DNA of 64,000 nucleotides from Frankia sp. RB7. Lineage in GTDB: Bacteria > Pseudomonadota > Alphaproteobacteria > Rhizobiales > Xanthobacteraceae. The notes under the pieces were generated by a model. The model searched no databases. It saw only the letters and a program-made list of their open reading frames with translations, and was not told the DNA's origin. Within the stretch, counting starts at the first letter, position 1, and every line of letters starts with the position of its first letter. A program made the translations under genes and the position numbers. The stretch covers positions 45,498 through 109,497 of the forward strand of contig JAUEPE010000020.1 of assembly GCA_030403585.1 (NCBI GenBank), read 5' to 3'. Below, piece after piece: positions 24,037 through 32,697 of the stretch.

Positions 24037-24672
24037 TCAGCACGACGTCGGAACGCCACCATAGTAGACGCAGGTGACTTGTCGCGGCCGCGTATAAGAG
24101 ACATCGCTCAGCGTGACGCCCGACTTCAGGACGTATTTGACGGGAGCCGTGTAGATGTAGCTCACCTGGCTGAAGATGAGATAGGTCGAGGGAATCAGGA
24201 GCGTCGACGGAATCATCGACGTGACCGTGGTGTTGGCCGCCAGTGTCGGCGGCGGAGCCGTCAGACTGGCCTGCGTCGCTCCGCTCGCAATGACGGCGGA
24301 CTTGCTCCATTGGACCTTGGCGACGCTGTTTGCATCGATATAGATTTGGGCGATCGTGCCGTTCACGAGCGTATTGTCGTACGGCGTGATGATCGACATG
24401 CTCGCCGTAAACGTGTTCTGGAGGTTGGCATCGGTCAACGTCCCGGAGGACTGCGACGTCAGATCGGACAGGGTTCGCGCAATCAGCGTCACCTTGCGGT
24501 CGACCGCCACCGCGGATGAGAGCTCGACGGTGCCGAAGAACATCACGAGCATGACCGGCACGATCACCGCGAACTCGGTCGCCGCGAGGGCCTTGTTGTC
24601 TGCGCGGAATTTGCCTGCAGTGATTCGGCCGGCTTCCCAGATTTTCGCGATCGCCTGCATGGTTTTGCTCAA
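24037..24672 (-). CDS. TadE/TadG-family pilus assembly protein
   Basis: The 211-residue product has the TadE-like N-terminal signature: a short basic leader with NKALAATEFAVIVPVMLVMFFGTVEL, where the Glu after the helix start resembles the pseudopilin Glu at about +5. After the single helix (about residues 33-55) the rest is periplasmic, with two Cys near the C-terminus. TadE/F/G proteins are minor pilin-like parts of the Tad pilus. It lies 11 bases after the related gene at 24684 and ends at the bidirectional terminator. Confidence 0.88.
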   Translation of the reverse strand: MSKTMQAIAKIWEAGRITAGKFRADNKALAATEFAVIVPVMLVMFFGTVELSSAVAVDRKVTLIARTLSDLTSQSSGTLTDANLQNTFTASMSIITPYDNTLVNGTIAQIYIDANSVAKVQWSKSAVIASGATQASLTAPPPTLAANTTVTSMIPSTLLIPSTYLIFSQVSYIYTAPVKYVLKSGVTLSDVSYTRPRQVTCVYYGGVPTSC

Positions 24673-24683
24673 ATCCGATGGTC

Positions 24684-25262
24684 CTAGTAGGGCTCGTTCT
24701 GGAATGCGGCGGTCGCGACGAGAAGCCGCGTATTGTTGGCGGTGCTACAGGCCAAATTGTAGCCAAGTCCGGTCACGAACAGCGGCCATTTGTAATAGAG
24801 CCGCACCACGACGACTTGCCCGGAGCTCCCGGGATTGTACCCCGTCGTGGTGGGATCGAAGTTGCAGGCGGTGTAGTTGCCGAGAGTGACCGACGAGAAG
24901 TCCGAATAGCTCCGGACGTCGACGCTGAGACCGCTGCAGTCGAACAGCGCCGGAATCTGGCTACAGACGTAGGTCTTGAACGTCGCCTGGGTGCACGGCG
25001 TCGCCACGGAGTTCACCGCACAATTCGTCACGGAGCCAGACTGCGCCTGTCCGGTCAGGACGACGCGAGCGGAGCTCTCCGTGATGGTCTCGAGCACCTG
25101 GCTCGCGAAGAACATCAGCGCCGTCTCGATGATCGCGAACAACAGCGCGAAGAAGATCGGCGCGACCAGCGCGAACTCGACCGCAGCGGAGCCGCGGCGA
25201 TTGCAGCGAAACCGGCGCAGCGCAGTCCGGAGCGTGAACCTCGAAGGTGCGGGCGACGGCAT
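24684..25262 (-). CDS. TadE-family pilus assembly protein
   Basis: The 192-residue product carries the TadE signature NRRGSAAVEFALVAPIFFALLFAIIETALMFF with the expected Gly-x-x-x-x-Glu spacing, a single N-terminal helix and a mostly beta periplasmic region with about five Cys. It is the first gene of a two-gene minus-strand unit with the TadG-like gene. It probably initiates or caps Tad pili together with the flp pilin encoded at 27220. Confidence 0.9.
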   Translation of the reverse strand: MPSPAPSRFTLRTALRRFRCNRRGSAAVEFALVAPIFFALLFAIIETALMFFASQVLETITESSARVVLTGQAQSGSVTNCAVNSVATPCTQATFKTYVCSQIPALFDCSGLSVDVRSYSDFSSVTLGNYTACNFDPTTTGYNPGSSGQVVVVRLYYKWPLFVTGLGYNLACSTANNTRLLVATAAFQNEPY

Positions 25263-25433
25263 CGCGTGAAATTCCCCAGCGGCGGCGATCTCTGCCCCGA
25301 TCAGTACCGGAAACTGATTGTTTAAATGTTTCAGACAATCCGCACCGGGCGGACCGGATCGTGAAGATCGGGTTAACCACGCCGACCCGTGGACGCGGGG
25401 AGGACAGAAAGCCTAGCGCACACGACCAATCGC

Positions 25434-25453
25434 GCGGGACCGGATGGTCCCGC
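25434..25453 (-). terminator. hairpin 3' of the CpaC-N-domain gene
   Basis: GCGGGACC and GGTCCCGC form an 8-bp stem around a 4-base loop, 24 bases after the stop of the gene at 25478. There is no T-run on the minus strand, so it may be a processed or Rho-assisted end. The rest of the 215-base gap to tadE has no gene. Confidence 0.35.
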
Positions 25454-25477
25454 CCGTCGGCCTCTCGGCTGATCTCG

Positions 25478-25975
25478 CTAGTTCGTCTTGGCGGCCGCGG
25501 CGCCGTTGCCGCTGGCAGTGTTGCTCAGCGACCCGGCCTGACTCATCGTGGTGTTGAAGTAATTGTCGCTGTCGCCGAGCGTGACGCGGCGCTGGCAGAT
25601 CGGCAGGCAGCTATAGGACTCCCGCTCGATCCCGCGATAGACGGTGACGAGCCGGTCGCTCGGACCTTCGACCTGGATCTGCCGATCGACCAGGATTTCG
25701 CCGCCGCGGTCGAGTGCGATGAAGTTGGTGGCGCCGTAACCCTTGCCGGTCACGACGATCATCCCGCCGGGCTGCAACGTCACGTCTGCGATCAGGGGAT
25801 TCCCGACCACGATCGTTGCCACCTTGCCGGGCAGCCGCACGAGCTTGGCCTGGTCGACATTGACCGCGATGGTATCGGCAGTGGGATCGGCAAGGCCAAT
25901 GGCCGGCGAAGCCAGCACCGCAACGACAGCCAGGAGACAGATGCGCGCATGACGGCGCAGGAACTCTTTACGCAT
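25478..25975 (-). CDS. stand-alone secretin N-domain (CpaC-N-like) protein
   Basis: The 165-residue product has a signal peptide (about residues 1-29, ending IGLADP) and then a region matching the pilus assembly N-terminal domain found at the start of CpaC/RcpA secretins: VNVDQAKLVRLPGKVATIVVGNPLIADVTLQPGGMIVVTGKGYGATNFIALD. There is no secretin domain. The tail is a Ser/Asn/Ala-rich stretch with two Cys before it (SCLPICQRRV). The full CpaC in this window starts the same way (GKSIVIDLPRDIKDVLVADPKIANAVV). It may bind the secretin or pilus base. Start at ATG 25975 was chosen because the signal peptide begins there. Confidence 0.82.
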   Translation of the reverse strand: MRKEFLRRHARICLLAVVAVLASPAIGLADPTADTIAVNVDQAKLVRLPGKVATIVVGNPLIADVTLQPGGMIVVTGKGYGATNFIALDRGGEILVDRQIQVEGPSDRLVTVYRGIERESYSCLPICQRRVTLGDSDNYFNTTMSQAGSLSNTASGNGAAAAKTN

Positions 25976-26134
25976 ACTCTTACCCCGGGACGTCACAAAC
26001 CGGCAGAATCGATCAGAAAGCGGAGCCGGCGCCCGACCCGGTTAACCTGCCTGTAATTCGTGAACGTTCCGCAAACTCGGCAGGTATTGTTTGAACGGAC
26101 CGGCGTTTTTGTCGCCCCGGCGCCGGACGCAATC

Positions 26135-26965
26135 CTATTGGCGGAACGGATAAGCAAGCTGGCCGCCGATCTCCTTCGGCATCGTCGCTTCATCCTTGCC
26201 GTAATCCTGCGGCATCTCGCCCTTCGGCATGCGGAAGGTCCCGAACAGCACGTCCCAGATCGGGAAGGTGCCGGCAAAATTGGTGTCGCCGCCCTCCGCG
26301 AGCGAGGTGTGATGCCAGCGGTGGAACACCGGCGTCGCCAGCACGTATCTGAACGGCCCGAAGGTCCAGTTCAAATTGGCGTGGACGAAGGCCGAATGGA
26401 AGGTCGTGAACGGGCCGACCCAGATCATCACGTTCGGCGAAATGCCGGCCATCAGCAGCACGACGTCGACGCCGATGGTGCCGAGCATCAGATTGACCGG
26501 ATGGAAGCGGGCCGCCGAGATCCAGCTGATCTCCTCGGAGGAGTGATGGATCGCATGATATTTCCAGAACCCGCCGCCGTGAAACAGCCGGTGCAGCCAG
26601 TACAGCATGAAGTCGGCCAGGACCAGGAACAGCACGCCCTGCACCCAGAGCGGCAGTTGCGACAGCGGGCCGTGGCCATTGTCGTAGAAGGCGATCAGCT
26701 CGTCGGCGTCGTGGATGTTGAAGACGATTCCGGCGGTGACGATCAGGAGTCCGATCCGCATGGTGCGGGCGAACACCGGAACGAAGAACCAGTAGCAGAT
26801 GTCGGTCACGATCTCGCGCTTGCGCCACCACGACGGACCGGAATTGCAGGCCCAGAAGTGCTCGAGCACGGTGAAAACCACCGCGAGCATGAAGGTGACG
26901 GGGATCACCTTCTCGATGGTCTCGCCGAGCATCAGGGCGATTTGCATGGGTAGGCTCGACATCAT
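26135..26965 (-). CDS. sterol desaturase / fatty acid hydroxylase family protein
   Basis: The 276-residue integral membrane di-iron oxygenase family protein has the three His clusters: HRLFH near residue 145, HAIHHS near 157 and HRWHH near 235, plus about four helices. Such enzymes hydroxylate or desaturate lipids or sterols; the substrate is unknown, and hopanoid or fatty acid are possibilities in this kind of organism. It lies between the two strands of Tad genes on the minus strand but shows no pilus-related feature, so it is probably an unrelated neighbour. Confidence 0.88.
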   Translation of the reverse strand: MMSSLPMQIALMLGETIEKVIPVTFMLAVVFTVLEHFWACNSGPSWWRKREIVTDICYWFFVPVFARTMRIGLLIVTAGIVFNIHDADELIAFYDNGHGPLSQLPLWVQGVLFLVLADFMLYWLHRLFHGGGFWKYHAIHHSSEEISWISAARFHPVNLMLGTIGVDVVLLMAGISPNVMIWVGPFTTFHSAFVHANLNWTFGPFRYVLATPVFHRWHHTSLAEGGDTNFAGTFPIWDVLFGTFRMPKGEMPQDYGKDEATMPKEIGGQLAYPFRQ

Positions 26966-27219
26966 CGCTTCTGTTCCAGTCTGCTGATCTCTCTTACGCC
27001 TACTCCGCGAAATTTAAGGGAGGATGAAGTTGACGGCGCGTTCGGAACTGAAACGAATTGAGACGGCCGCCTTAAGACGAAATTCACTGTGGCCAAAAGC
27101 ATCGCGCGAGGCAGGGGTTTGACCGATCGAATTAACTCTACCGAAAGAGCTCGGCTCACATGCTCGTCGTGTCAAGTCAGCGCCGATCGAGGCGACCTCA
27201 CCCAGATGGAGTTTAGTTC

Positions 27220-27384
27220 ATGATGAACCTGATTGCGCGTTTCGCGAAGGATGAATCCGGCGCCACCGCCATCGAATACGGTCTGATCGCAGCCGGCATC
27301 GCGCTGGCCATCATCACCGTCGTCAACAACCTCGGCACCACGCTGAACGCCAAGTTCGGCTCGATCAGCTCCTCGCTGAAATAA
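27220..27384 (+). CDS. flp: Flp/Fap type IVb pilin
   Basis: This 54-residue gene encodes the major Flp prepilin. The short leader (MMNLIARFAKDESG) is followed by the cleavage motif G-ATAIEYGLIAAGIALA: Glu is at +5 and Tyr at +6 after the Gly, as required for CpaA prepilin peptidase and Flp assembly. The mature hydrophobic helix spans about residues 15-40 and the C-terminus is short and polar. GGAG lies 9 bases before the ATG. A strong terminator at 27405-27438 follows, which should make pilin mRNA more abundant than that of the downstream cpa genes. Confidence 0.95.
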   Translation: MMNLIARFAKDESGATAIEYGLIAAGIALAIITVVNNLGTTLNAKFGSISSSLK

Positions 27385-27404
27385 GCCGACCGGTAGACGA
27401 TGGC

Positions 27405-27438
27405 AAAAGCCCCGGACCTCCGGGGCCTTTGTTTTTTT
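27405..27438 (+). terminator. rho-independent terminator after flp
   Basis: GCCCCGG (27409-27415) and CCGGGGC (27420-27426) pair around ACCT, with an A-run before and CTTTGTTTTTTT after. It lies 25 bases after the pilin stop. Confidence 0.9.
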
Positions 27439-27455
27439 GGACGGTGCGAGTTCCA

Positions 27456-27602
27456 GTGGCGTTGCGTAAGCACAGAACCGATGCCGCGATTGCGGCGAAC
27501 GAGGCGGACGCCGCGCGAGGCGACGCGTCGGCCTATTGGGTCTGCCTTGCGCTGCTGCTCGCCATGGTCACGCTCGCGATGCGCATCGCCAGCATGTGGT
27601 GA
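27456..27602 (+). CDS. 48-residue single-helix membrane protein between flp and cpaA
   Basis: A GTG-started frame encodes 48 residues: a polar N-half (HRTDAAIAANEADAARGD) and a hydrophobic helix near residues 27-44 (YWVCLALLLAMVTLAM). Third codon positions are GC-rich, as in neighbouring genes. It has no clear ribosome binding site and no Flp cleavage motif (no Gly/Ala-x4-Glu), so it is not a second pilin. It lies between the pilin terminator and cpaA. Nothing like it is recognised in Tad systems. Confidence 0.4.
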   Translation: MALRKHRTDAAIAANEADAARGDASAYWVCLALLLAMVTLAMRIASMW

Positions 27603-27727
27603 GCCTTATGGCGCCGGATGACCGGCCCCGAGACTGCTGCGATCGTTGTCGGTTTGTTTAGCACTGCCCCCTAGCATGCGCCGACGCCCCGATCCGGGCG
27701 ACAGACCCAGGCCTCAAGACGCAGCCC

Positions 27728-28252
27728 ATGATCCTCGACCTCGCGCGCCTTCTGCTCTTCCCGGCCCTGATGGCGTTCGCAGCCGCCAGCGATCTCTTCA
27801 CCATGACGATCTCGAACCGCGTCTCGCTGGCGCTGGTGGCAGGTTTCTTCGTACTCGCCTTTGCCGGCGGCATGGCACCTTACGAGTTGCTGAGCCATGT
27901 CGGCGCCGGCGCGCTGCTCCTCGTCGCGGCTTTCACTTGCTTTGCGATGGGCTGGATGGGCGGCGGCGACGCCAAGGTTGCAGCTTCCGTGGCGCTCTGG
28001 TTCGGCTTCGGTCCATTGATGGACTTCCTGCTCTACGCTTCGCTGTTCGGCGGCGCACTGACCCTGCTCCTGCTCCAGTTCCGGCAATGGCCGTTGCCTT
28101 ACGGGCTTGCCGGCCAGGCCTGGCTGGCGCGGCTCCACGACAAGCAGACCGGTATTCCCTACGGCATCGCGCTCGCACTTGGCGCACTGATGGTCTACCC
28201 CGAGACCGAATGGGTGAAAGCGATCGACCTCGCTCACCTCGCGCTGCGCTGA
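27728..28252 (+). CDS. cpaA: prepilin peptidase CpaA
   Basis: The 174-residue A24-family aspartic peptidase cleaves Flp prepilins at the Gly/Ala site. The two catalytic Asp are in AASDLFTMTISN (about residue 22) and GGGDAKVAAS (about 80), within a set of about five to six helices. It lacks the N-methyltransferase domain of PilD, as usual for Tad systems. It lies 125 bases after the small membrane gene and 118 bases before cpaB. Confidence 0.94.
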   Translation: MILDLARLLLFPALMAFAAASDLFTMTISNRVSLALVAGFFVLAFAGGMAPYELLSHVGAGALLLVAAFTCFAMGWMGGGDAKVAASVALWFGFGPLMDFLLYASLFGGALTLLLLQFRQWPLPYGLAGQAWLARLHDKQTGIPYGIALALGALMVYPETEWVKAIDLAHLALR

Positions 28253-28370
28253 ACGCTCCGGATAAACCCCGCGTTAAGCCGATTTAGATACGCCTCATTA
28301 ACCATGCTTTGACGAATAGCTGGTCAACTGCCGATTACGGCGGCGGAAGCGTCGCGGCGTTCTGTGGAAA

Positions 28371-29177
28371 GTGAAGCGTATGAATAGGGCACGCATAGTC
28401 GTCCTGACGGTCGCCATCTGCGCCGGCGGCGTCGCCGCGTATCTGGCGAGCGGCTCGGACTCTGCGCCGCCTCCAGCGGCTCCGGTCGCGCAGCTTCCCA
28501 CCACCGACGTGCTGGTCGCCAAGAACGACATCGGCCTCGGGCAGACCGTGAAGCCGGAAGACGTGCAGTGGCAGACCTGGCCGACCGCGACCGCCAGCGC
28601 CGCCTTCATCCGCCGCAGCGAGCGCCCCGACGGCGCAACCCAGGTCACCGGCTCGATTGCGCGCGCCCCCTTCATCCAGGGTGAGCCGATGCGCGACCAG
28701 AAGCTGGTCAAGGCTGACGGGTCCGGCTTCATGGCTGCGATCCTGCCGAGCGGCATGCGCGCCATCTCCACCGAAATCTCGCCGGAGACCGGCGCGGGCG
28801 GCTTCATCCTGCCGAACGATCGCGTCGATGTGCTGCTGACGCGCCGCCTCAAGAACCCGGACCAGAGCGCCGGTGCCCAGGATATCGTCACGTCCGAGGT
28901 CATTCTGGTCAATGTCCGCGTGCTCGCCATCGACCAGGCTCCGAAGGAGAAGGACGGCCAGAACGTGGTGGTCGGCAAGACCGTGACGCTGGAACTCAAT
29001 TCCGCACAAACCCAGCTGCTCTCCTCGTCCCGCCAGGCTGGAACGTTGTCGTTGGCGCTGCGCAGCATTGCCGACGTCAAGATGAGCGAGATCACGCTCG
29101 ATGAATCCGCGCAGAAGCGCGATGGCGTTTCGATCATTCGCTACGGCATTCCGACCCAGGCGGCGAAGGCACGATGA
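28371..29177 (+). CDS. cpaB: Tad pilus assembly protein CpaB
   Basis: The 268-residue CpaB/RcpC-type protein has a signal anchor at about residues 6-25, then two SAF-like beta-clip domains: VLVAKNDIGLGQTVKPEDVQW and a later RAISTEISPETGAGGFILPNDRVDVLLTRR. It is periplasmic and works with the CpaC secretin. The ATG at 28380 is an alternative start. The stop overlaps the cpaC start (ATGA). Confidence 0.92.
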   Translation: MKRMNRARIVVLTVAICAGGVAAYLASGSDSAPPPAAPVAQLPTTDVLVAKNDIGLGQTVKPEDVQWQTWPTATASAAFIRRSERPDGATQVTGSIARAPFIQGEPMRDQKLVKADGSGFMAAILPSGMRAISTEISPETGAGGFILPNDRVDVLLTRRLKNPDQSAGAQDIVTSEVILVNVRVLAIDQAPKEKDGQNVVVGKTVTLELNSAQTQLLSSSRQAGTLSLALRSIADVKMSEITLDESAQKRDGVSIIRYGIPTQAAKAR

Positions 29178-30664
29178 GGACAGTCGACATGAAATGCAGG
29201 GCAGATCTGGCGACGATGCGGACCTCGATGGTTCGCGCCCTGTCGTTCTCGGCCGCTCTCGCGCTGACGCTCAACCCCGCGCTGACGCCCGTGATCGCAG
29301 CAGATTACCGTCCGACGGCGCCGGTTGCAGCCGACGGCCAGATGAACGCGCGCTTTCTCTCGCTCGGCGTCGGCAAATCGATCGTGATCGACCTGCCGCG
29401 CGACATCAAGGATGTGCTGGTTGCCGATCCCAAGATCGCCAACGCGGTGGTCCGCTCGTCCCAGCGCGCCTACATCATCGGCGCCACGGTTGGCCAGACC
29501 AACATCGTTTTCTTCGATTCCGCCGGCCAGCAGATCGCCGCCTATGACATCGCGGTCAAGCGCGACCTCAACGGCGCACGTGCGGCGCTGAAGCAGATCC
29601 TGCCCAATGCCGACATCCAGATCGACGGTCTCGGCGACGGCGTCGTCCTGACCGGGAGTGCGGCCAACCCGCTCGAAGCGCAGCAGGCCAACGACCTCGC
29701 CGCACGCCTCGCCGGCGGCGCCGACAAGGTGGTGAATTCGATCGTGGTCCGCGGCCGCGACCAGGTCATGCTGAAGGTGACGGTCGCGGAAGTCGCGCGC
29801 TCCATCATCAAGCAGCTCGGCATCGACCTCACCGCGAACCTGAACTACGGCACCTCGGTGGTGAGCTTTTCCAACTCCAACCCGTTCACCGCGCTTGGCA
29901 AAAATCTCGTCGACGGCAACGCTCTGACCACCAAGTTCGGCGCAACGCCGTCGGTGCAGGCCACCCTGCGCGCGATGGAAACCGCAGGCGTGATCCGGAC
30001 GCTGGCCGAGCCGAACCTGACCGCGATCTCCGGCGAGTCCGCGACCTTCATCGCTGGCGGCGAATTCCCGGTGCCGGCAGGCTACGCCTGCGATCCGACC
30101 ACGCATGTCTGTACCACCCAGATCAGCTTCAAGAAGTTCGGCATCTCGCTCAACTTCACTCCCGTGGTGCTGACCGAGGGCAAGATCAGCCTGCGCGTGA
30201 TGACCGAGGTCTCGGAACTGTCGAACGAAAATGCGATCACGCTGTCGCAGGCCGTGACCTCCACCTCCGTCAACTCGCTGACAGTGCCGTCGATCAAGAC
30301 CCGCCGCGCCGAAACCTCGCTGGAAATTCCCTCCGGCGGCGCGATGGCGATGGCCGGCCTGATCCAGCAGCAGACCAAGCAGGCGGTCAGCGGATTGCCG
30401 GGGCTCATGCAGCTCCCGATCCTCGGCACGCTGTTCCGCAGCCGCGACTTCGTCAACAACACGACCGAGCTGGTCGTGATCGTGACGCCCTATATCGTTC
30501 GCGCAGCGGCACCCAAGGATCTGTCGCGGCCGGATGACGGCTTCGCGGCACCTGCGGATCCGCAGGCCGAACTGATCGGCAACATCAATCGCATCTATGG
30601 CGTGCCGGGTCGGACCGAGCCGGCAAAGAACTACCGCGGCACCTACGGCTTCATCACGGACTGA
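29174..30664 (+). CDS. cpaC: Tad pilus secretin CpaC (RcpA)
   Basis: The 496-residue outer membrane secretin. After the signal sequence, the pilus-assembly N-domain starts with FLSLGVGKSIVIDLPRDIKDVLV, a BON-like middle region follows (NGARAALKQILPNADIQIDGLGDGVVLTGSA), and the secretin core at about 230-460 has the typical VPVPAGY and SGLPGLMQLPILGTLFRSRDF end. It forms the pilus pore. ATGA overlap with cpaB is followed by a one-base overlap with cpaD. Confidence 0.95.
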   Translation: MRTVDMKCRADLATMRTSMVRALSFSAALALTLNPALTPVIAADYRPTAPVAADGQMNARFLSLGVGKSIVIDLPRDIKDVLVADPKIANAVVRSSQRAYIIGATVGQTNIVFFDSAGQQIAAYDIAVKRDLNGARAALKQILPNADIQIDGLGDGVVLTGSAANPLEAQQANDLAARLAGGADKVVNSIVVRGRDQVMLKVTVAEVARSIIKQLGIDLTANLNYGTSVVSFSNSNPFTALGKNLVDGNALTTKFGATPSVQATLRAMETAGVIRTLAEPNLTAISGESATFIAGGEFPVPAGYACDPTTHVCTTQISFKKFGISLNFTPVVLTEGKISLRVMTEVSELSNENAITLSQAVTSTSVNSLTVPSIKTRRAETSLEIPSGGAMAMAGLIQQQTKQAVSGLPGLMQLPILGTLFRSRDFVNNTTELVVIVTPYIVRAAAPKDLSRPDDGFAAPADPQAELIGNINRIYGVPGRTEPAKNYRGTYGFITD

Positions 30665-31416
30665 TGGCGGAACGGGGACATAGTATGATCACAGCACGAC
30701 CCCAGACCCGCTACCGCGCCGGCCTCGGTGGCGCGCTCGTCGGTATCGCGCTCGCGCTCGGCGGCTGCCAGCACGACGAGATGGCCACCGCTTCCATTCC
30801 CGACGACTACAAGCAGCGGCATCCGATCGCGATCGAGGAACAGAACCGTTCGATCGTCGTGTTCGTCGGTCACGCCCGCGGCGGGCTGACCGCAGCCCAG
30901 CGCGCCGACGTGATGGGCGTGGCCTCGACCTGGATGCACGAGGGTACCGGCGCCATCCACATCGACGTCCCGTCCGGAACGCCGAATGCGCGTCCCGTGG
31001 CGGAATCGATGCACGAGATCCAGGCGATGCTGGCGGCGGCGGGCGTTCCCCCGCGCGGCATCATCACCCGTCCCTACCAGCCGGAGGACAAGCGCTTCCT
31101 GCCGCCGATCCGGCTGACCTATTCCAAGATCGCCGCGGTCGCGGGCCCCTGCGGCCTGTGGCCTGAGGATCTCGGCCCGTCGATGAAGAACAAGAGCTGG
31201 TTCGAGAACAAGGACTACTACAATTACGGCTGCGCCTATCAGCGCAATATCGCGGCCATGGTCGACAATCCGTCGGACCTCGAGCAGCCGCGATCCGAGA
31301 CACCGTCCTACACGGCGCGCCGCACTGCCGCCTTCGAGAAGTATCGCAAGGGGACTCCAACGGCAGTTGCCTATCCCGAGGCCGATAAGGCCAAACTGAG
31401 CGACACCGGCAAATGA
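30664..31416 (+). CDS. cpaD: Tad pilus lipoprotein CpaD
   Basis: The 250-residue CpaD/RcpB-type protein has a lipobox (LALGGC, Cys near residue 38 from this start) and the CpaD core with SIVVFVGHARGGLTAAQRADV and FGCAYQ-like YNYGCAYQRNIAAMVDNPSDL. It is an outer membrane lipoprotein that supports the CpaC secretin. The ATG at 30664 shares a base with the cpaC stop, but GGGGA six bases before an ATG at 30685 makes that start at least as likely. The stop overlaps cpaE (ATGA). Confidence 0.93.
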   Translation: MAERGHSMITARPQTRYRAGLGGALVGIALALGGCQHDEMATASIPDDYKQRHPIAIEEQNRSIVVFVGHARGGLTAAQRADVMGVASTWMHEGTGAIHIDVPSGTPNARPVAESMHEIQAMLAAAGVPPRGIITRPYQPEDKRFLPPIRLTYSKIAAVAGPCGLWPEDLGPSMKNKSWFENKDYYNYGCAYQRNIAAMVDNPSDLEQPRSETPSYTARRTAAFEKYRKGTPTAVAYPEADKAKLSDTGK

Positions 31417-32678
31417 TCAGCTACGCGCGCCAGACACAAGAAGAGCGTCCAGAGGCCCCTGCGCCGGTCGAGGAGCATATTGCGCCCGCGCCGCGCGTCT
31501 CGGTTCAGGCCTTCTGCGAAACCGTGGAGACTGCCGCGGCCGTGCAATCGGCCGGCGAGGATCGCCGTCTCGGCAAGGCTCATCTGAAGATCCAGATGGG
31601 TGGCATGGCGGCTGCGATCGAAGCTTATCGGTCTGCTCCCACTCCCAATGTGATCGTGCTCGAGAGCGACGCCCGCAATGATCTGCTGAACGGGCTCGAC
31701 CAGCTTGCCACCGTCTGCGACGCCGGTACCCGAGTGGTCGTGATCGGCCGCATCAACGACGTCATGCTCTATCGCGAGCTGGTGCGCCGCGGCGTCAGCG
31801 ACTACGTGCTTGCGCCGGTTGGTGCGATCGACGTCGTCCGCTCGATCTGCAACCTGTTCTCGGCGCCGGAAGCCAAGGCGGTCGGCCGCATCATTGCCGT
31901 GGTCGGCGCCAAGGGCGGCGTCGGCGCCTCGACCATCTCCCACAACGTCGCCTGGGCGATCGCGCGGGACCTCGCGATGGACGCCGTGGTCGCCGATCTC
32001 GACCTCGCCTTCGGCACCGCCGGGCTCGACTACAACCAGGACCCGCCGCAAGGCATCGCGGACGCCGTGTTCTCGCCCGATCGCGTCGATACCGCCTTCA
32101 TCGACCGCCTGCTGTCGAAATGCACGGATCACCTCAGCCTCCTGGCGGCGCCGGCGACGCTCGACCGGGTCTATGATTTCGGCATCGACGCCTTCGACTC
32201 GGTGTTCGACACGCTGCGCGCGACCATGCCCTGCATCGTGCTCGACATCCCGCATCAATGGTCGGGCTGGACCAAGCGCGCCTTGATCGGCGCCGACGAC
32301 ATCCTGATCGTGGCGGCGCCGGACCTGGCCAACCTGCGCAACACCAAAAACCTTTTCGATCTCCTGAAGGCCGCGCGTCCCAACGACCGTCCGCCGCTGT
32401 ATTGCCTGAACCAGGTCGGCGTTCCCAAGCGACCGGAGATCGCAGCGGCCGAATTCGCCAAGGCGATCGAGAGCCAGCCGGTCGTCTCGATCCCGTTCGA
32501 GCCGCAGATCTTCGGGGCGGCCGCCAACAACGGCCAGATGATCGCGGAGATCTCCGCCAACCACAAGTCGATCGAGATGTTCCTCCAGATCGCCCAGCGC
32601 CTGACCGGGCGCAGCGAGACGAAGAAACAAAAGTCGTCCTTGCTTTCACCGCTGATTGATAAGTTGCGGGGAAAATAG
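31413..32678 (+). CDS. cpaE: Tad pilus localisation ATPase CpaE (TadZ)
   Basis: The 421-residue protein has an N-terminal atypical receiver-like domain (about 60-150) and a ParA/MinD-type ATPase with a deviant Walker A, GAKGGVGAST, near residues 164-173. It places the pilus apparatus at the pole in related systems. It begins in the cpaD stop (ATGA) and is followed by cpaF after 19 bases. Confidence 0.93.
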   Translation: MISYARQTQEERPEAPAPVEEHIAPAPRVSVQAFCETVETAAAVQSAGEDRRLGKAHLKIQMGGMAAAIEAYRSAPTPNVIVLESDARNDLLNGLDQLATVCDAGTRVVVIGRINDVMLYRELVRRGVSDYVLAPVGAIDVVRSICNLFSAPEAKAVGRIIAVVGAKGGVGASTISHNVAWAIARDLAMDAVVADLDLAFGTAGLDYNQDPPQGIADAVFSPDRVDTAFIDRLLSKCTDHLSLLAAPATLDRVYDFGIDAFDSVFDTLRATMPCIVLDIPHQWSGWTKRALIGADDILIVAAPDLANLRNTKNLFDLLKAARPNDRPPLYCLNQVGVPKRPEIAAAEFAKAIESQPVVSIPFEPQIFGAAANNGQMIAEISANHKSIEMFLQIAQRLTGRSETKKQKSSLLSPLIDKLRGK

Positions 32679-32697
32679 GCCGCCATGGAGTTGTTAA

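Noticed and set aside
27213..27473. 86-residue minus-strand frame over the pilin gene
   Set aside because: It is antisense to the Flp pilin, whose cleavage motif is unmistakable.
32685..32697. ATG start for CpaF
   Set aside because: It is out of frame with the CpaF motifs and reads to a stop after seven codons; the GTG at 32698 is in frame with a good upstream GGAG.
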